Source of the DNA: Amycolatopsis acidicola
Lineage (GTDB): Bacteria; Actinomycetota; Actinomycetes; Mycobacteriales; Pseudonocardiaceae
Length of the DNA stretch: 54,948 nt
Assembly: GCF_007713735.2 (NCBI RefSeq)
Contig: NZ_VMNW02000059.1
Location: forward strand, 1 to 54,948
Reading direction: 5' to 3'
Part shown: one piece after another, positions 1-7,895 of the stretch
Layout: each line of letters begins with the position of its first letter
How positions within the stretch are numbered: position 1 is the first letter of the stretch
Program-made: the position numbers and the translations under genes
Notes under the pieces: generated by a model
Seen by the model: the letters and a program-made list of their open reading frames with translations, nothing else
Told to the model about the DNA's origin: nothing
Database searches by the model: none

Positions 1-147
1 GGCGGGCGGCGCCGTGGGGGCTGCGGTGGCCGTGGCCGCCCCACCCTGCCCGGCCGGCTGCTGGGTAGCCGGCCCGCTGGGGGTCACGAAACTCTCGGTC
101 GGTGCATTCGCTTCACGCGGATCGCGCTGCGCCGGTTCGAACGTCAT
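1..147 (-). CDS. N-terminus of an unidentified protein (runs off the window)
   Basis: Only the first 49 codons are present. The ATG at 147 is preceded by a good Shine-Dalgarno (GAGGAAG, about 7 nt upstream on the minus strand). The visible sequence is rich in Ala, Pro, Thr and Gln and looks like a disordered N-terminal tail. No family can be named. It lies 179 nt downstream of the chelatase gene in the same direction, with a possible terminator hairpin between them, so it is probably a separate transcription unit. Confidence 0.55.
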   Translation of the reverse strand, partial: MTFEPAQRDPREANAPTESFVTPSGPATQQPAGQGGAATATAAPTAPPA

Positions 148-274
148 CGGGATCTTCCTCTGGGCGTCTGAGTCGCTGACGTCTACGACTTTCGTCCCGC
201 TGCCTGGGAAGCCCGTGTGGGGAACCTACGAGCCAGCTGTGAGTCGTGAAGATCGGGTGAGGAACGGGCGTCTC

Positions 275-294
275 CAGCCTCCGGCAAGAGGCTG
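275..294 (-). terminator. Hairpin after the nitrate assimilation operon
   Basis: Inverted repeat CAGCCTC / GAGGCTG (275-281 and 288-294) with a 6-nt loop, 33 nt past the stop of the chelatase gene. It has no clear U-tract, which is common for actinomycete terminators. Function is inferred from position only. Confidence 0.4.
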
Positions 295-326
295 AGGCAC
301 CGCGCCGACTCGTCCGGGGCTTAGGG

Positions 327-995
327 CTAAGCCGCCACCAGCTGAGCCAGCGCTTCCTGGTATCGCCGCAGCACCAGGTCCACCACGCCGGGGTGCATGC
401 CCAGCGGCTCCGCGACGACGTCGGCTCCCGCGTCGTCCAGTCGGCGCTGGAAGAGGCCTGGCGCGAGCAGCCAAGAAGCGACGGCCACGCGTCCGCGCGT
501 TCCCGCCACTGCCTCGGCCACCGAAGGCCGGGCCGTGGCGGCGTACCCGATGCGCACGGGGCTGCCCACGCGCGTCGCCAAGGCGTGGGCCGCCGCGCGG
601 ACCTCCGCCAGGGCGCGCGGGTCGCTCGAGCCCGCCGCGGCCAGGACCACCGAGTCACCATCGCGGTAACCCGCCGATCGAAGCCTGTCCCACATCGCGT
701 CCACCAGCTCCGGCGCCGGGCCGAACGCGCGGGCGAGCACGACGTCCGGGTGCCCGGCGGCCGCGATCTGCGCCGGGATGTCCGTGCGCACGTGGTACCC
801 CGACGCCAGGAACGCCGGAATGACCACGGCCTGGCGCCCCGGCACCGAACGAAGCACGCTCGTCAGATCCGGCTGCCGCACATCGGCATACGCGACCCGC
901 ACGGGCACGCCCGAAGCGCGGACAAGCGAGGCCAGCCCCTCGATCACCCGCGGACCCGCCGGATCGCGGGTGCCGTGCGCGGTCAGGATGATCAT
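327..995 (-). CDS. cbiX: Sirohydrochlorin chelatase (CbiX/SirB type)
   Basis: 222 residues, the size of a two-domain CbiX protein. CbiX/SirB proteins insert a metal ion into sirohydrochlorin; here, next to nitrite reductase, the product is most likely siroheme (Fe). The N-terminus carries the family signature TAHGTRDPAG with His7, and a second metal-site His is seen in ASGYHVRTDIP (about residue 68). The ATG overlaps the stop of the upstream HemD-like gene by 4 nt (ATGA), so the two are translationally coupled. As last gene of the nitrate operon it would supply the siroheme that NirB needs. Cobalt insertion (cobalamin synthesis) is the alternative, less likely because no cob genes are nearby. 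Confidence 0.9.
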   Translation of the reverse strand: MIILTAHGTRDPAGPRVIEGLASLVRASGVPVRVAYADVRQPDLTSVLRSVPGRQAVVIPAFLASGYHVRTDIPAQIAAAGHPDVVLARAFGPAPELVDAMWDRLRSAGYRDGDSVVLAAAGSSDPRALAEVRAAAHALATRVGSPVRIGYAATARPSVAEAVAGTRGRVAVASWLLAPGLFQRRLDDAGADVVAEPLGMHPGVVDLVLRRYQEALAQLVAA

Positions 996-2095
996 CGTTC
1001 CACCGCCAGCCGGTACCCGCGCTTCACCACGGTCTGCACGAACTTCCCTTCCCCCAGGGAAGTCCGCAGCCGCCCGATCGCCGTCTCCACCGCGTGCTCC
1101 TCCCCTCCGCTCGGCAGCGCCGCCCTCAGCTCACGCCGCGACACCACGCGCCCCGGCTCGACCGCGAGCGCGCGCAGCACCGCCATCGGCGCGGGCGCGA
1201 CCTCGCACAGCTGACCGTCCACAATGGCCGCTTGGCCGCGCAGCTCGACCTCCCGCCCGGCCACCCGCAACCGTGGTGAGCGCTCCATCAGCTCCTCCGC
1301 CACCGTCCGCGCCAGCGCCCCGATCCGCGCCCGGGCGGGCTGCACCGTGGGAATGCCGAGCGCGGCGAGGGGGGCCGCCGTGATCGGACCGACGCAGGCC
1401 ACCAGCACGCGCCGAGTGAGCGCGTCGACGAGCGCCGCCTGCCGTCCGGTTCGCCTCGCCATCGCGAGCATGCTCGCCGCCGCGGGCGCGCTGGTGAACG
1501 GCAACGCGTCGATCGCCCCGTCCAGTACCGCGTCCACCAGCTTGTCCAGCGGCCCCGGATCGGCGGGACCGACCCAGCGGTACACCGGCACCTCGATCAC
1601 CTCGGCACCGGCGTCCCGCAACGAATCCACGAAGTACGGCAGCGGTTCGCCGTGCAGTTGCACCGCGATCCGCTGCCCCTCCACTCCGGACTCCAGCAGA
1701 TGCTGCAACAGCTCCGCGTTGGACTCCGAGGCAGGCGAGTACCGTTCCGCCAGCCCGGCCGCGCGGATCGCGCCGCGTGCCTTCGGGCCACGGGCGAGCA
1801 GGGTCGCTTTTTCCAGTCCTGTCAGGAGTTCCTCGCCAAGGCCCCACCCCTCGGCCGCTTCGATCCAGCCACGGAAGCCGATGCCGGTGGTGGCCACCAC
1901 GGCATCCACCGGTTCCTCGAGCAGTCTCGCGGTGGCGGCATGCAGCTCCGTGTCGTCGGACAGCGGCACGATCCGGATCGCCGGACCGTACCGCACCGTC
2001 GCACCCTTGCGCACCAGCAGCGCGCCGAGCTCGTCGGCGCGCCGGGCGGCGGTGATGCCGACAGCGAAGCCGGCCAGGGGCGGGATGTCTGTCAT
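992..2095 (-). CDS. nnaR: HemD-like uroporphyrinogen-III synthase fused to a winged-helix DNA-binding domain (NnaR-type regulator)
   Basis: 367 residues. Residues 1 to about 255 form a HemD-like domain. Residues about 270-367 form an OmpR/PhoB-type winged helix: SRRELRAAL as the first helix, VETAIGRLRTSL as the recognition-helix region, and VVKRGYRLAVER as the closing wing. In Streptomyces and Mycobacterium this architecture is NnaR, which works with GlnR to activate nitrate/nitrite genes. Being in the operon it would control fits autoregulation. Whether the HemD domain still makes uroporphyrinogen III cannot be judged from sequence. It starts 88 nt after nirD and overlaps cbiX by 4 nt. Confidence 0.88.
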   Translation of the reverse strand: MTDIPPLAGFAVGITAARRADELGALLVRKGATVRYGPAIRIVPLSDDTELHAATARLLEEPVDAVVATTGIGFRGWIEAAEGWGLGEELLTGLEKATLLARGPKARGAIRAAGLAERYSPASESNAELLQHLLESGVEGQRIAVQLHGEPLPYFVDSLRDAGAEVIEVPVYRWVGPADPGPLDKLVDAVLDGAIDALPFTSAPAAASMLAMARRTGRQAALVDALTRRVLVACVGPITAAPLAALGIPTVQPARARIGALARTVAEELMERSPRLRVAGREVELRGQAAIVDGQLCEVAPAPMAVLRALAVEPGRVVSRRELRAALPSGGEEHAVETAIGRLRTSLGEGKFVQTVVKRGYRLAVER

Positions 2096-2183
2096 GCGGC
2101 CTCCTCAACGGACGCGGCAAGCCGCGACAGCGCCCCCACGTCGGCCGACATGGTGCTGGATGATTCGGACCTGCAAGCAGTCC

Positions 2184-2519
2184 TCATGGGCGAACGTGCA
2201 CCACACCGTCGATAACCGTGACCTCATAGGTGCGGATGCGCACCGACTCGTCGTCGAGGCAGATGCCCGTGCGCAGGTCGAACCGCTGTTTGAGCAACGG
2301 CGAAGCCACGGTGGGCACACCGCCGCTGTCCCCGACGATTCCCCGCGACAGCACCGCCGCGCGCGCGAACGGATCCACATTGGACAACCCGTAGTACTCG
2401 TCGTCCGTGGTCCGGAACACCGCCACCTGCCTGCCGTCCGGCAACAGCACCGCGACCCCGCGGCCGGGGATGAGCCGGTCCGCCGCGCACACCATCAGCT
2501 GCTCCTCCACCGTCGTCAT
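2184..2519 (-). CDS. nirD: Nitrite reductase small subunit NirD
   Basis: 111 residues with a Rieske-like fold of the NirD type: an early VAVLLPDGRQVAVF strand pair, YYGLSNVDPF, and a late LRTGICLDDESVRIRTY segment. NirD partners NirB in the cytoplasmic NADH-dependent reduction of nitrite to ammonium. Family members lack the Rieske cluster ligands, and none are seen here. The ATG at 2519 overlaps the nirB stop by 4 nt, so the start is firm and the two subunits are translationally coupled. Confidence 0.93.
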   Translation of the reverse strand: MTTVEEQLMVCAADRLIPGRGVAVLLPDGRQVAVFRTTDDEYYGLSNVDPFARAAVLSRGIVGDSGGVPTVASPLLKQRFDLRTGICLDDESVRIRTYEVTVIDGVVHVRP

Positions 2520-5044
2520 CGCGCAACCACCTCCGGAACACCCAGCAGGACGGGCACTTTCTGCTCCCGCTCCGTCCGGAACGAGATCGTCGGGTCGGGC
2601 GCGCCGGGAGCGTTCACGAAGGACGTGAACCGCGCCAGCTTCTCCGGGTCCTCCAGCACGCCGCGCCATTCGTCGGCGTAGTTCTCCACGTGCTTGGCCA
2701 TCGCGGCGTCCAGTTCGTCGCAGATGCCGAGCTTGTCCTCCACGACAACCGCACGCAAATGGTCGAGCCCGCCTTCCATCTCCTCGATCCACGGCGCCGT
2801 GCGCTGCAGCCGGTCGGCCGTGCGCACGTAGAACATCAGGAACCGGTCGATGTAACGGATCAGCGTTTCGGAGTCCACATCGGACGCCAGCAGCTCCGCG
2901 TGCCGCGGCAGCGCGCCACCGTTCCCGCCGACGTAGAGGTTCCAGCCCTTTTCGGTCGCGATCACGCCGAAGTCCTTGCTGCGCGCCTCGGCGCATTCCC
3001 TGGCACAGCCGGAAACCCCGGACTTGAGCTTGTGCGGCGACCGCAGCCCGCGGTACCGCAGCTCCAGTTCGACGGCCATCCCGACGCTGTCCTGCACCCC
3101 GTAACGGCACCACGTGGAACCGACGCACGACTTGACCGTGCGCAACGCCTTCCCGTACGCGTGCCCGGATTCCATCCCCGCATCCACCAGCCGCTTCCAG
3201 ATGAACGGCAGCTGGTCGACCGTGGCGCCGAACATGTCGATCCGCTGCGCGCCGGTGATCTTGGTGTACAGGCCGAACTCGTCGGCCACCTCCGCGATCA
3301 CCTTCAGCTTCGCCGGGGTGATCTCCCCGCCCGGCACGCGCGGCACGATCGAGTAGGTCCCGTTGCGCTGCATGTTCGCCAGGAAGTGGTCGTTGGTGTC
3401 CTGCAGCGAAGCCTGCTCGCCGTCGAGGATGTGCCCGCCCTCGCCGTCCGTGGTGCCGATCGTGGCCAGGATCGACGCGACCGCCGGTTTGCACAGCGCG
3501 CAGCCGGATCCGGTGCCGTGCTTGGCGATCAGCTCGCCGAACGTGGTGATCCGGGTCGCCTTGATGATCTGGAACAACTCCGCCCGCGAGTACGAGAAGT
3601 GCTCGCAGACCGCCTTCGACTGCTCCACGCCGCACGCGTCGAGCAGCTTCGACAGCATCGGCACGCAGGACCCGCACGTGGTGCCCGCCTTGGTGCAGCC
3701 CTTGATCGCCGCCACGCTGTCGCAGCCCTGTTCGGTGATCGCGCAGGTGATCGCGCCCTTGGTGACGTTGTTGCAGGAACACACCTGCGCCTCGTCGGGC
3801 AGCGCGTCGACGCCCACCGACGCGCCGCCTTCGGGCGCCAGCATCGCCGCCGGGTCGGCGGGCAGCTTGCTGCCGACCAAGGGCCGCAACAGGTTGTAGG
3901 CGCTGGCATCCCCGACCAGGATCCCGCCGAGCAGCGTGCCGTCGTCGGAGACCACGAGCTTCTTGTAGTACCCCGAAACCGCGTCGGCGAGCACGACCTC
4001 CAGCGAACCCTCGGTCGCGGCGTGCGCGTCGCCGAAGCTGGCCACGTCCACGCCCATCAGCTTGAGCTTCGTGGACATGTCGGCGCCGGGGAACTCGCCC
4101 GCCTTGCCGAGCAGCTGCGCGGCCACGATCTCGGCCATCGTGTAGCCCGGGGCGACGAGCCCGTAGCAGCGGCCTTCCACCGCCGCGCACTCACCGATCG
4201 CGTACACGTCGGGATCGCTGGTACGGCAGGAAAGATCGACCAAGATCCCGCCGCGCTCGCCGACGTCCAAACCGGACTGGCGCGCCAGATCGTCGCGCGG
4301 CCGGACTCCGGCGGAGAACACGATCAGGTCCAGGTCCAGCTCGGTGCCGTTGGTGAGCTTCGTGAACAGCCGCCCGCGATCCCGCTCGATCTTCTCCGAG
4401 GACGTTCCCGTGTGGACGGTCAGATCCAGCTCGGTCACCAGCTTGCGCAACAGGTTGCCACCGCCGTCGTCCACCTGGATCGGCATCAGCCGCGGGGCCA
4501 TCTCGACCACGTGCGGCGAGAGCCCCATGTCCCGCAACGCCTTCGCGGCTTCCAGCCCGAGCAGGCCACCACCGACGACCATGGCGGCGGCACGCCCCCG
4601 CTTGGTCTCCTTCGCGTGTTCGACGGCTGCGCGGATCGCGTCCAGGTCCTCGATCGTGCGGTAGACGAAGCAGCCCGGCAGGTCGTGCCCCGGAACGGGA
4701 GGAACGAAGGGCCGCGAGCCGGTCGCGAGCACCAGCGCGTCGTAGGACACGCTGTGCCCGGACGCAGTGGTCACCTTCTTGGCGGCGCGGTCGATGCCGG
4801 TGACCGGGTCGTTCAACCGGAGTTCCACCTGCGGGTCACCGGTGTACGCCGAGCCTTCCAGCGAAAGCGCGTCCGCGTCCCATCCGTCCACATAGGACGT
4901 CAGGGCGACGCGGTCGTACGCGGCGCGGGGTTCCTCGCCGAGGACGACCACCCGCCAGGTGTTCCCGCTGTCCTCGGCCCGCAGTGCCTCCACGAGCCGG
5001 TGGCCCACCATGCCGTGCCCGACGACGACCAGCGTGCGCGTCAT
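2516..5044 (-). CDS. nirB: Nitrite reductase [NAD(P)H] large subunit NirB
   Basis: 842 residues, full length for the family. Order of domains: FAD/NAD(P) oxidoreductase from residue 1 (VVVGHGMVGHRL), a BFD-like [2Fe-2S] domain in the middle (VCSCNN...TTCGSCVP), then the ferredoxin-like and catalytic halves of sulfite/nitrite reductases. Siroheme-[4Fe-4S] ligands are intact: CVGSTWC (Cys640, Cys646) and CARECAE (Cys680, Cys684). It reduces nitrite to ammonium with six electrons from NAD(P)H. The ATG at 5044 was chosen over the long upstream extension because GAGGAGG lies just before it and the N-terminus then begins at the FAD motif. It lies 26 nt after narK and overlaps nirD. Confidence 0.96.
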   Translation of the reverse strand: MTRTLVVVGHGMVGHRLVEALRAEDSGNTWRVVVLGEEPRAAYDRVALTSYVDGWDADALSLEGSAYTGDPQVELRLNDPVTGIDRAAKKVTTASGHSVSYDALVLATGSRPFVPPVPGHDLPGCFVYRTIEDLDAIRAAVEHAKETKRGRAAAMVVGGGLLGLEAAKALRDMGLSPHVVEMAPRLMPIQVDDGGGNLLRKLVTELDLTVHTGTSSEKIERDRGRLFTKLTNGTELDLDLIVFSAGVRPRDDLARQSGLDVGERGGILVDLSCRTSDPDVYAIGECAAVEGRCYGLVAPGYTMAEIVAAQLLGKAGEFPGADMSTKLKLMGVDVASFGDAHAATEGSLEVVLADAVSGYYKKLVVSDDGTLLGGILVGDASAYNLLRPLVGSKLPADPAAMLAPEGGASVGVDALPDEAQVCSCNNVTKGAITCAITEQGCDSVAAIKGCTKAGTTCGSCVPMLSKLLDACGVEQSKAVCEHFSYSRAELFQIIKATRITTFGELIAKHGTGSGCALCKPAVASILATIGTTDGEGGHILDGEQASLQDTNDHFLANMQRNGTYSIVPRVPGGEITPAKLKVIAEVADEFGLYTKITGAQRIDMFGATVDQLPFIWKRLVDAGMESGHAYGKALRTVKSCVGSTWCRYGVQDSVGMAVELELRYRGLRSPHKLKSGVSGCARECAEARSKDFGVIATEKGWNLYVGGNGGALPRHAELLASDVDSETLIRYIDRFLMFYVRTADRLQRTAPWIEEMEGGLDHLRAVVVEDKLGICDELDAAMAKHVENYADEWRGVLEDPEKLARFTSFVNAPGAPDPTISFRTEREQKVPVLLGVPEVVAR

Positions 5045-5070
5045 CTTCGTTCCTCCTCGGGGTTTTACAC

Positions 5071-6435
5071 TCAGACCTGGGCGCCGGCCAGCGCGAGCCC
5101 GCGTTCGCTCACCGGAGCGGCGGACTTGCGCAGGTACACGGCCCAGGTGACGACGAAGCACAGCCCGTAGAAGACGAGGAAGCCGACGAACGCCGGAACC
5201 CCGCTCTTCGCGACGCTGAACGCCTGCCGGAAGGCGATGTTGATCAGCACACCGCCGAACGCGCCGATCGCACCGGCCAGCCCGATCAGCGCGCCGGAGA
5301 GCTTGCGGGCCCGCAGCAGCTCGGTCGCCTCGTCCGCGCCGCTCGCGATCGCGGCCTTCGCCTTGGCCTTGAAGATCGCCGGGATCATCTTGTACGTCGA
5401 GCCGTTGCCGATCCCGGTGAGCACGAACAGCACCACGAACGCGGCGGTGAACAAGCCCAGGGACTTCACGTTCGACGCCACGATCAGCAGGACGGTCAGC
5501 GCCGCCATGCCGAAGAAGTTCCAGAACGTCACGCGGCCGCCGCCGAGCCGGTCGGCGAGCCACCCGCCCACCGGCCGCGAAAGCGAACCCAGCAGCGGGC
5601 CGAGGAACGTGACCGCGGCCGCCTGCAGCGGGGTGCGGCCGAACTGGTTCTGCAGCACCAGCCCGAAGGCGAAGCTGTAGCCGATGAACGAGCCGAAGGT
5701 GCCGATGTAGAGGAACGACATGACCCAGCAGTGCGCGTCCTTCATCACCTCGCGCATGCCCTTGCGGTCGTTGCGCACCGAGGACAGGTTGTCCATGAAC
5801 AGCGCGGCGCAGACGGCGGCGATCACGATCAGCGGGATGTAGACGGCGAGGATGAGGCGCGGCGCCGAAGTGCCAGCCGTCGCGATGATCAGCAGGCCGA
5901 CCAGCTGGATCACGGCGACGCCGAGGTTCCCGCCGCCGGCGTTGAGGCCGAGCGCCATCCCCTTCGCCTTCTCCGGGAAGAACGTGTTGATGTTCGTCAT
6001 CGAGGACGCGAAGTTCCCGCCGCCGAACCCGCACAGCACGGCCAGCAGCAGGAACACCCCGAACGACGTGCCGGGTTTCATCACGAACGCGGCGGTCACG
6101 GTCGGGATCAGCAACAGCAAGGCGCTGATGACCGTCCAGTTGCGGCCGCCGAACTTGGCCACCGCGAAGTTGTAGGGGATCCGCGCGAACGAGCCGACGA
6201 GCGTCGCGGCGGAGGTGAGCAGGAACTTGTCCCCTGCCGAGATGCCGTACGGGGTGCCCATGAACAGCACCAGCACGGACATCAGGGACCACATGGAGAA
6301 CCCGATGTGCTCGGTGAGGATCGAGAACCACAGGTTGCGGTTCGCGATCTTCTTCCCGGTCGAAGCCCAGAAGGACTCGTCCTCGGGATCCCAGTGCTCG
6401 ATCCAGTGTCGGCGTGCGGTCGTGGTCGTGGTCAT
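5071..6435 (-). CDS. narK: NarK/NNP-family nitrate/nitrite transporter (MFS)
   Basis: 454 residues with about 12 hydrophobic helices. Nitrate-signature-like glycine-rich segments are present: GFGGGNFASSM and GLNAGGGNLGVAV. The N-terminal WIEHWDPEDESFW is typical of actinobacterial NarK2-type proteins. It should import nitrate and/or export nitrite. The ATG at 6435 was chosen because GAGGAGCAGCTG directly precedes it; the reading frame stays open 17 codons further upstream. It sits between nasB (14-nt gap) and nirB (26-nt gap), linking uptake to reduction in one transcript. Confidence 0.94.
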   Translation of the reverse strand: MTTTTTARRHWIEHWDPEDESFWASTGKKIANRNLWFSILTEHIGFSMWSLMSVLVLFMGTPYGISAGDKFLLTSAATLVGSFARIPYNFAVAKFGGRNWTVISALLLLIPTVTAAFVMKPGTSFGVFLLLAVLCGFGGGNFASSMTNINTFFPEKAKGMALGLNAGGGNLGVAVIQLVGLLIIATAGTSAPRLILAVYIPLIVIAAVCAALFMDNLSSVRNDRKGMREVMKDAHCWVMSFLYIGTFGSFIGYSFAFGLVLQNQFGRTPLQAAAVTFLGPLLGSLSRPVGGWLADRLGGGRVTFWNFFGMAALTVLLIVASNVKSLGLFTAAFVVLFVLTGIGNGSTYKMIPAIFKAKAKAAIASGADEATELLRARKLSGALIGLAGAIGAFGGVLINIAFRQAFSVAKSGVPAFVGFLVFYGLCFVVTWAVYLRKSAAPVSERGLALAGAQV

Positions 6436-6449
6436 CAGCTGCTCCTCGT

Positions 6450-7895
6450 TCAGGCAGTCGTCGCGAGCCAGTCCGCGATGCCGCAAACGGCATCACGGCA
6501 GCTGCCACAGCCGGTCGTCGCTCTGGTCACGGAGGCCAGTTCGGTCACCTCGGTCGCCCCGGCCCGGAACGCCTCGACCAGCCGCCCCTTGGTGACGGAG
6601 TTGCACCGGCACACGACGGTGGCGGCGGGCAGGTCGGCCGGGCTGGCAGCGGTGGGCGCCCCGCCGGGCATCGACCGTCCCAAGAGGACGGCCAGCCGGT
6701 CGGTGGGTACGGGGACGCCACGGTCGTAGAGCTGGGTGATGGTCGCGGCCGCGTCGGGTGCGCCGAGGAGGATCGCTCCGGTGACGCGGTCTTCGCGGAT
6801 GACGAGCTTCGTGTAGCGGCCGCGGGTCGGGTCGGTCAGGCACAGGACTTCGGCGTCCGGGTCGTTCACTTCGGTGTGCGCCTCGCCCAGCGCGGTGAGG
6901 TCGATCCCGCGCGCCTTGAGCTTGGTCACCACCTGGGTGCCGTGGTAGCGCGCCGACACGTCGGTGCCGGTGAGCAGGTCGGCGAGCACGGCGGCCTGCT
7001 GCCACGCGGGTTCGACGAGCCCGGACACGGTGCCGGGGTGCTGCGCGCAGTCGCCGATCGCGTGGATGCGGCCGTCGCTGGTGCGCAGCTTGTCGTCGAT
7101 CAGCACGCCGCGGTCGGTCTCCAGCCCGGCACCGGCGGCGAGCGCCGTTTCCGCGCGCACCCCGGCGGACACCACGACGAGGTCGGCGTGCACGTGGCTG
7201 CCGTCGTCCAGCTTCAGCCCGTCACCGGGCAGGTAGCGGGCGGCGCTGGTGCCGAGCCGGAAGTCGATCCCGTGCGTGCCAAGGGCTTTCGCGAGCACGC
7301 CACCGGCGCCGGGGTCGAGCTGGCGCTCCATGACGTGCGTCCCGGGGTGCACGACGGTGACCAGGTTTCCGCGCCCGGCAAGGCCTCGCGCGGCTTCCAG
7401 GCCGAGGAGACCACCACCGACAACGGCGACGGGCGCGCCCACCTTCGCGGCGTCGAGGATGCGGTCGCAGTCGTCGAGCGTGCGGAAGGTGACGACCCCT
7501 TCGGCGGGGGTGCCGTCGTCGCGGGTGAGTCCTTCGATCGGCGGGAGCCAAGGCTTGCTGCCGGTGGCCAGCACGAGCGCGTCATAGTCCACAGTGGACC
7601 CGTCGCTCAGCCCGACGCACCGCTTCGCGCGGTCGATGGAGACCGCCGTGACACCGGCGCGCAGGTCGATGCCGCGTTGCGCGGCCCAGTCTTCTTCGTG
7701 CAGGCGCACCATTTCCGGCGACATCGTGCCCGCCACGACCGCGGACAGCAGCACGCGGTTGTAGGCGTGGTGCGGTTCCTCGCCGACGATGGTCAGCTTC
7801 ACCCTGGCGGATCCGGGATCCCGCCGGTGGATCTCGTCGGCGAGCCGCGCGCCGGCCATGCCATAGCCGAGCACGACCACTTCGCGGGCGCTCAT
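6450..7895 (-). CDS. nasB: Assimilatory nitrate reductase electron-transfer flavoprotein (NasB type)
   Basis: 481 residues. An FAD/NAD(P)-dependent oxidoreductase domain starts at once (VVVLGYGMAGARLADEI, second dinucleotide motif VAVVGGGLLGLEAA). It ends with a BFD-like [2Fe-2S] domain in the last 60 residues (VCRCNSVTKG ... TTGCGSC). This is the NasB layout, passing electrons from NADH to the molybdenum subunit. It resembles the N-terminal half of NirB in the same operon, so the two are probably paralogous modules. The ATG overlaps the nasC stop by 4 nt. Confidence 0.9.
   Translation of the reverse strand: MSAREVVVLGYGMAGARLADEIHRRDPGSARVKLTIVGEEPHHAYNRVLLSAVVAGTMSPEMVRLHEEDWAAQRGIDLRAGVTAVSIDRAKRCVGLSDGSTVDYDALVLATGSKPWLPPIEGLTRDDGTPAEGVVTFRTLDDCDRILDAAKVGAPVAVVGGGLLGLEAARGLAGRGNLVTVVHPGTHVMERQLDPGAGGVLAKALGTHGIDFRLGTSAARYLPGDGLKLDDGSHVHADLVVVSAGVRAETALAAGAGLETDRGVLIDDKLRTSDGRIHAIGDCAQHPGTVSGLVEPAWQQAAVLADLLTGTDVSARYHGTQVVTKLKARGIDLTALGEAHTEVNDPDAEVLCLTDPTRGRYTKLVIREDRVTGAILLGAPDAAATITQLYDRGVPVPTDRLAVLLGRSMPGGAPTAASPADLPAATVVCRCNSVTKGRLVEAFRAGATEVTELASVTRATTGCGSCRDAVCGIADWLATTA

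Noticed and set aside
2690..5170. An 826-codon plus-strand reading frame opposite nirB
   Set aside because: It is the antisense shadow of a complete nirB gene; composition is His/Arg/Gln-rich without motifs, as expected in GC-rich DNA.
2516..6508. A 1330-codon minus frame suggesting a NarK-NirB fusion
   Set aside because: Only the part from 5044 encodes NirB; the upstream part is an out-of-frame reading of narK, which has its own start and stop.
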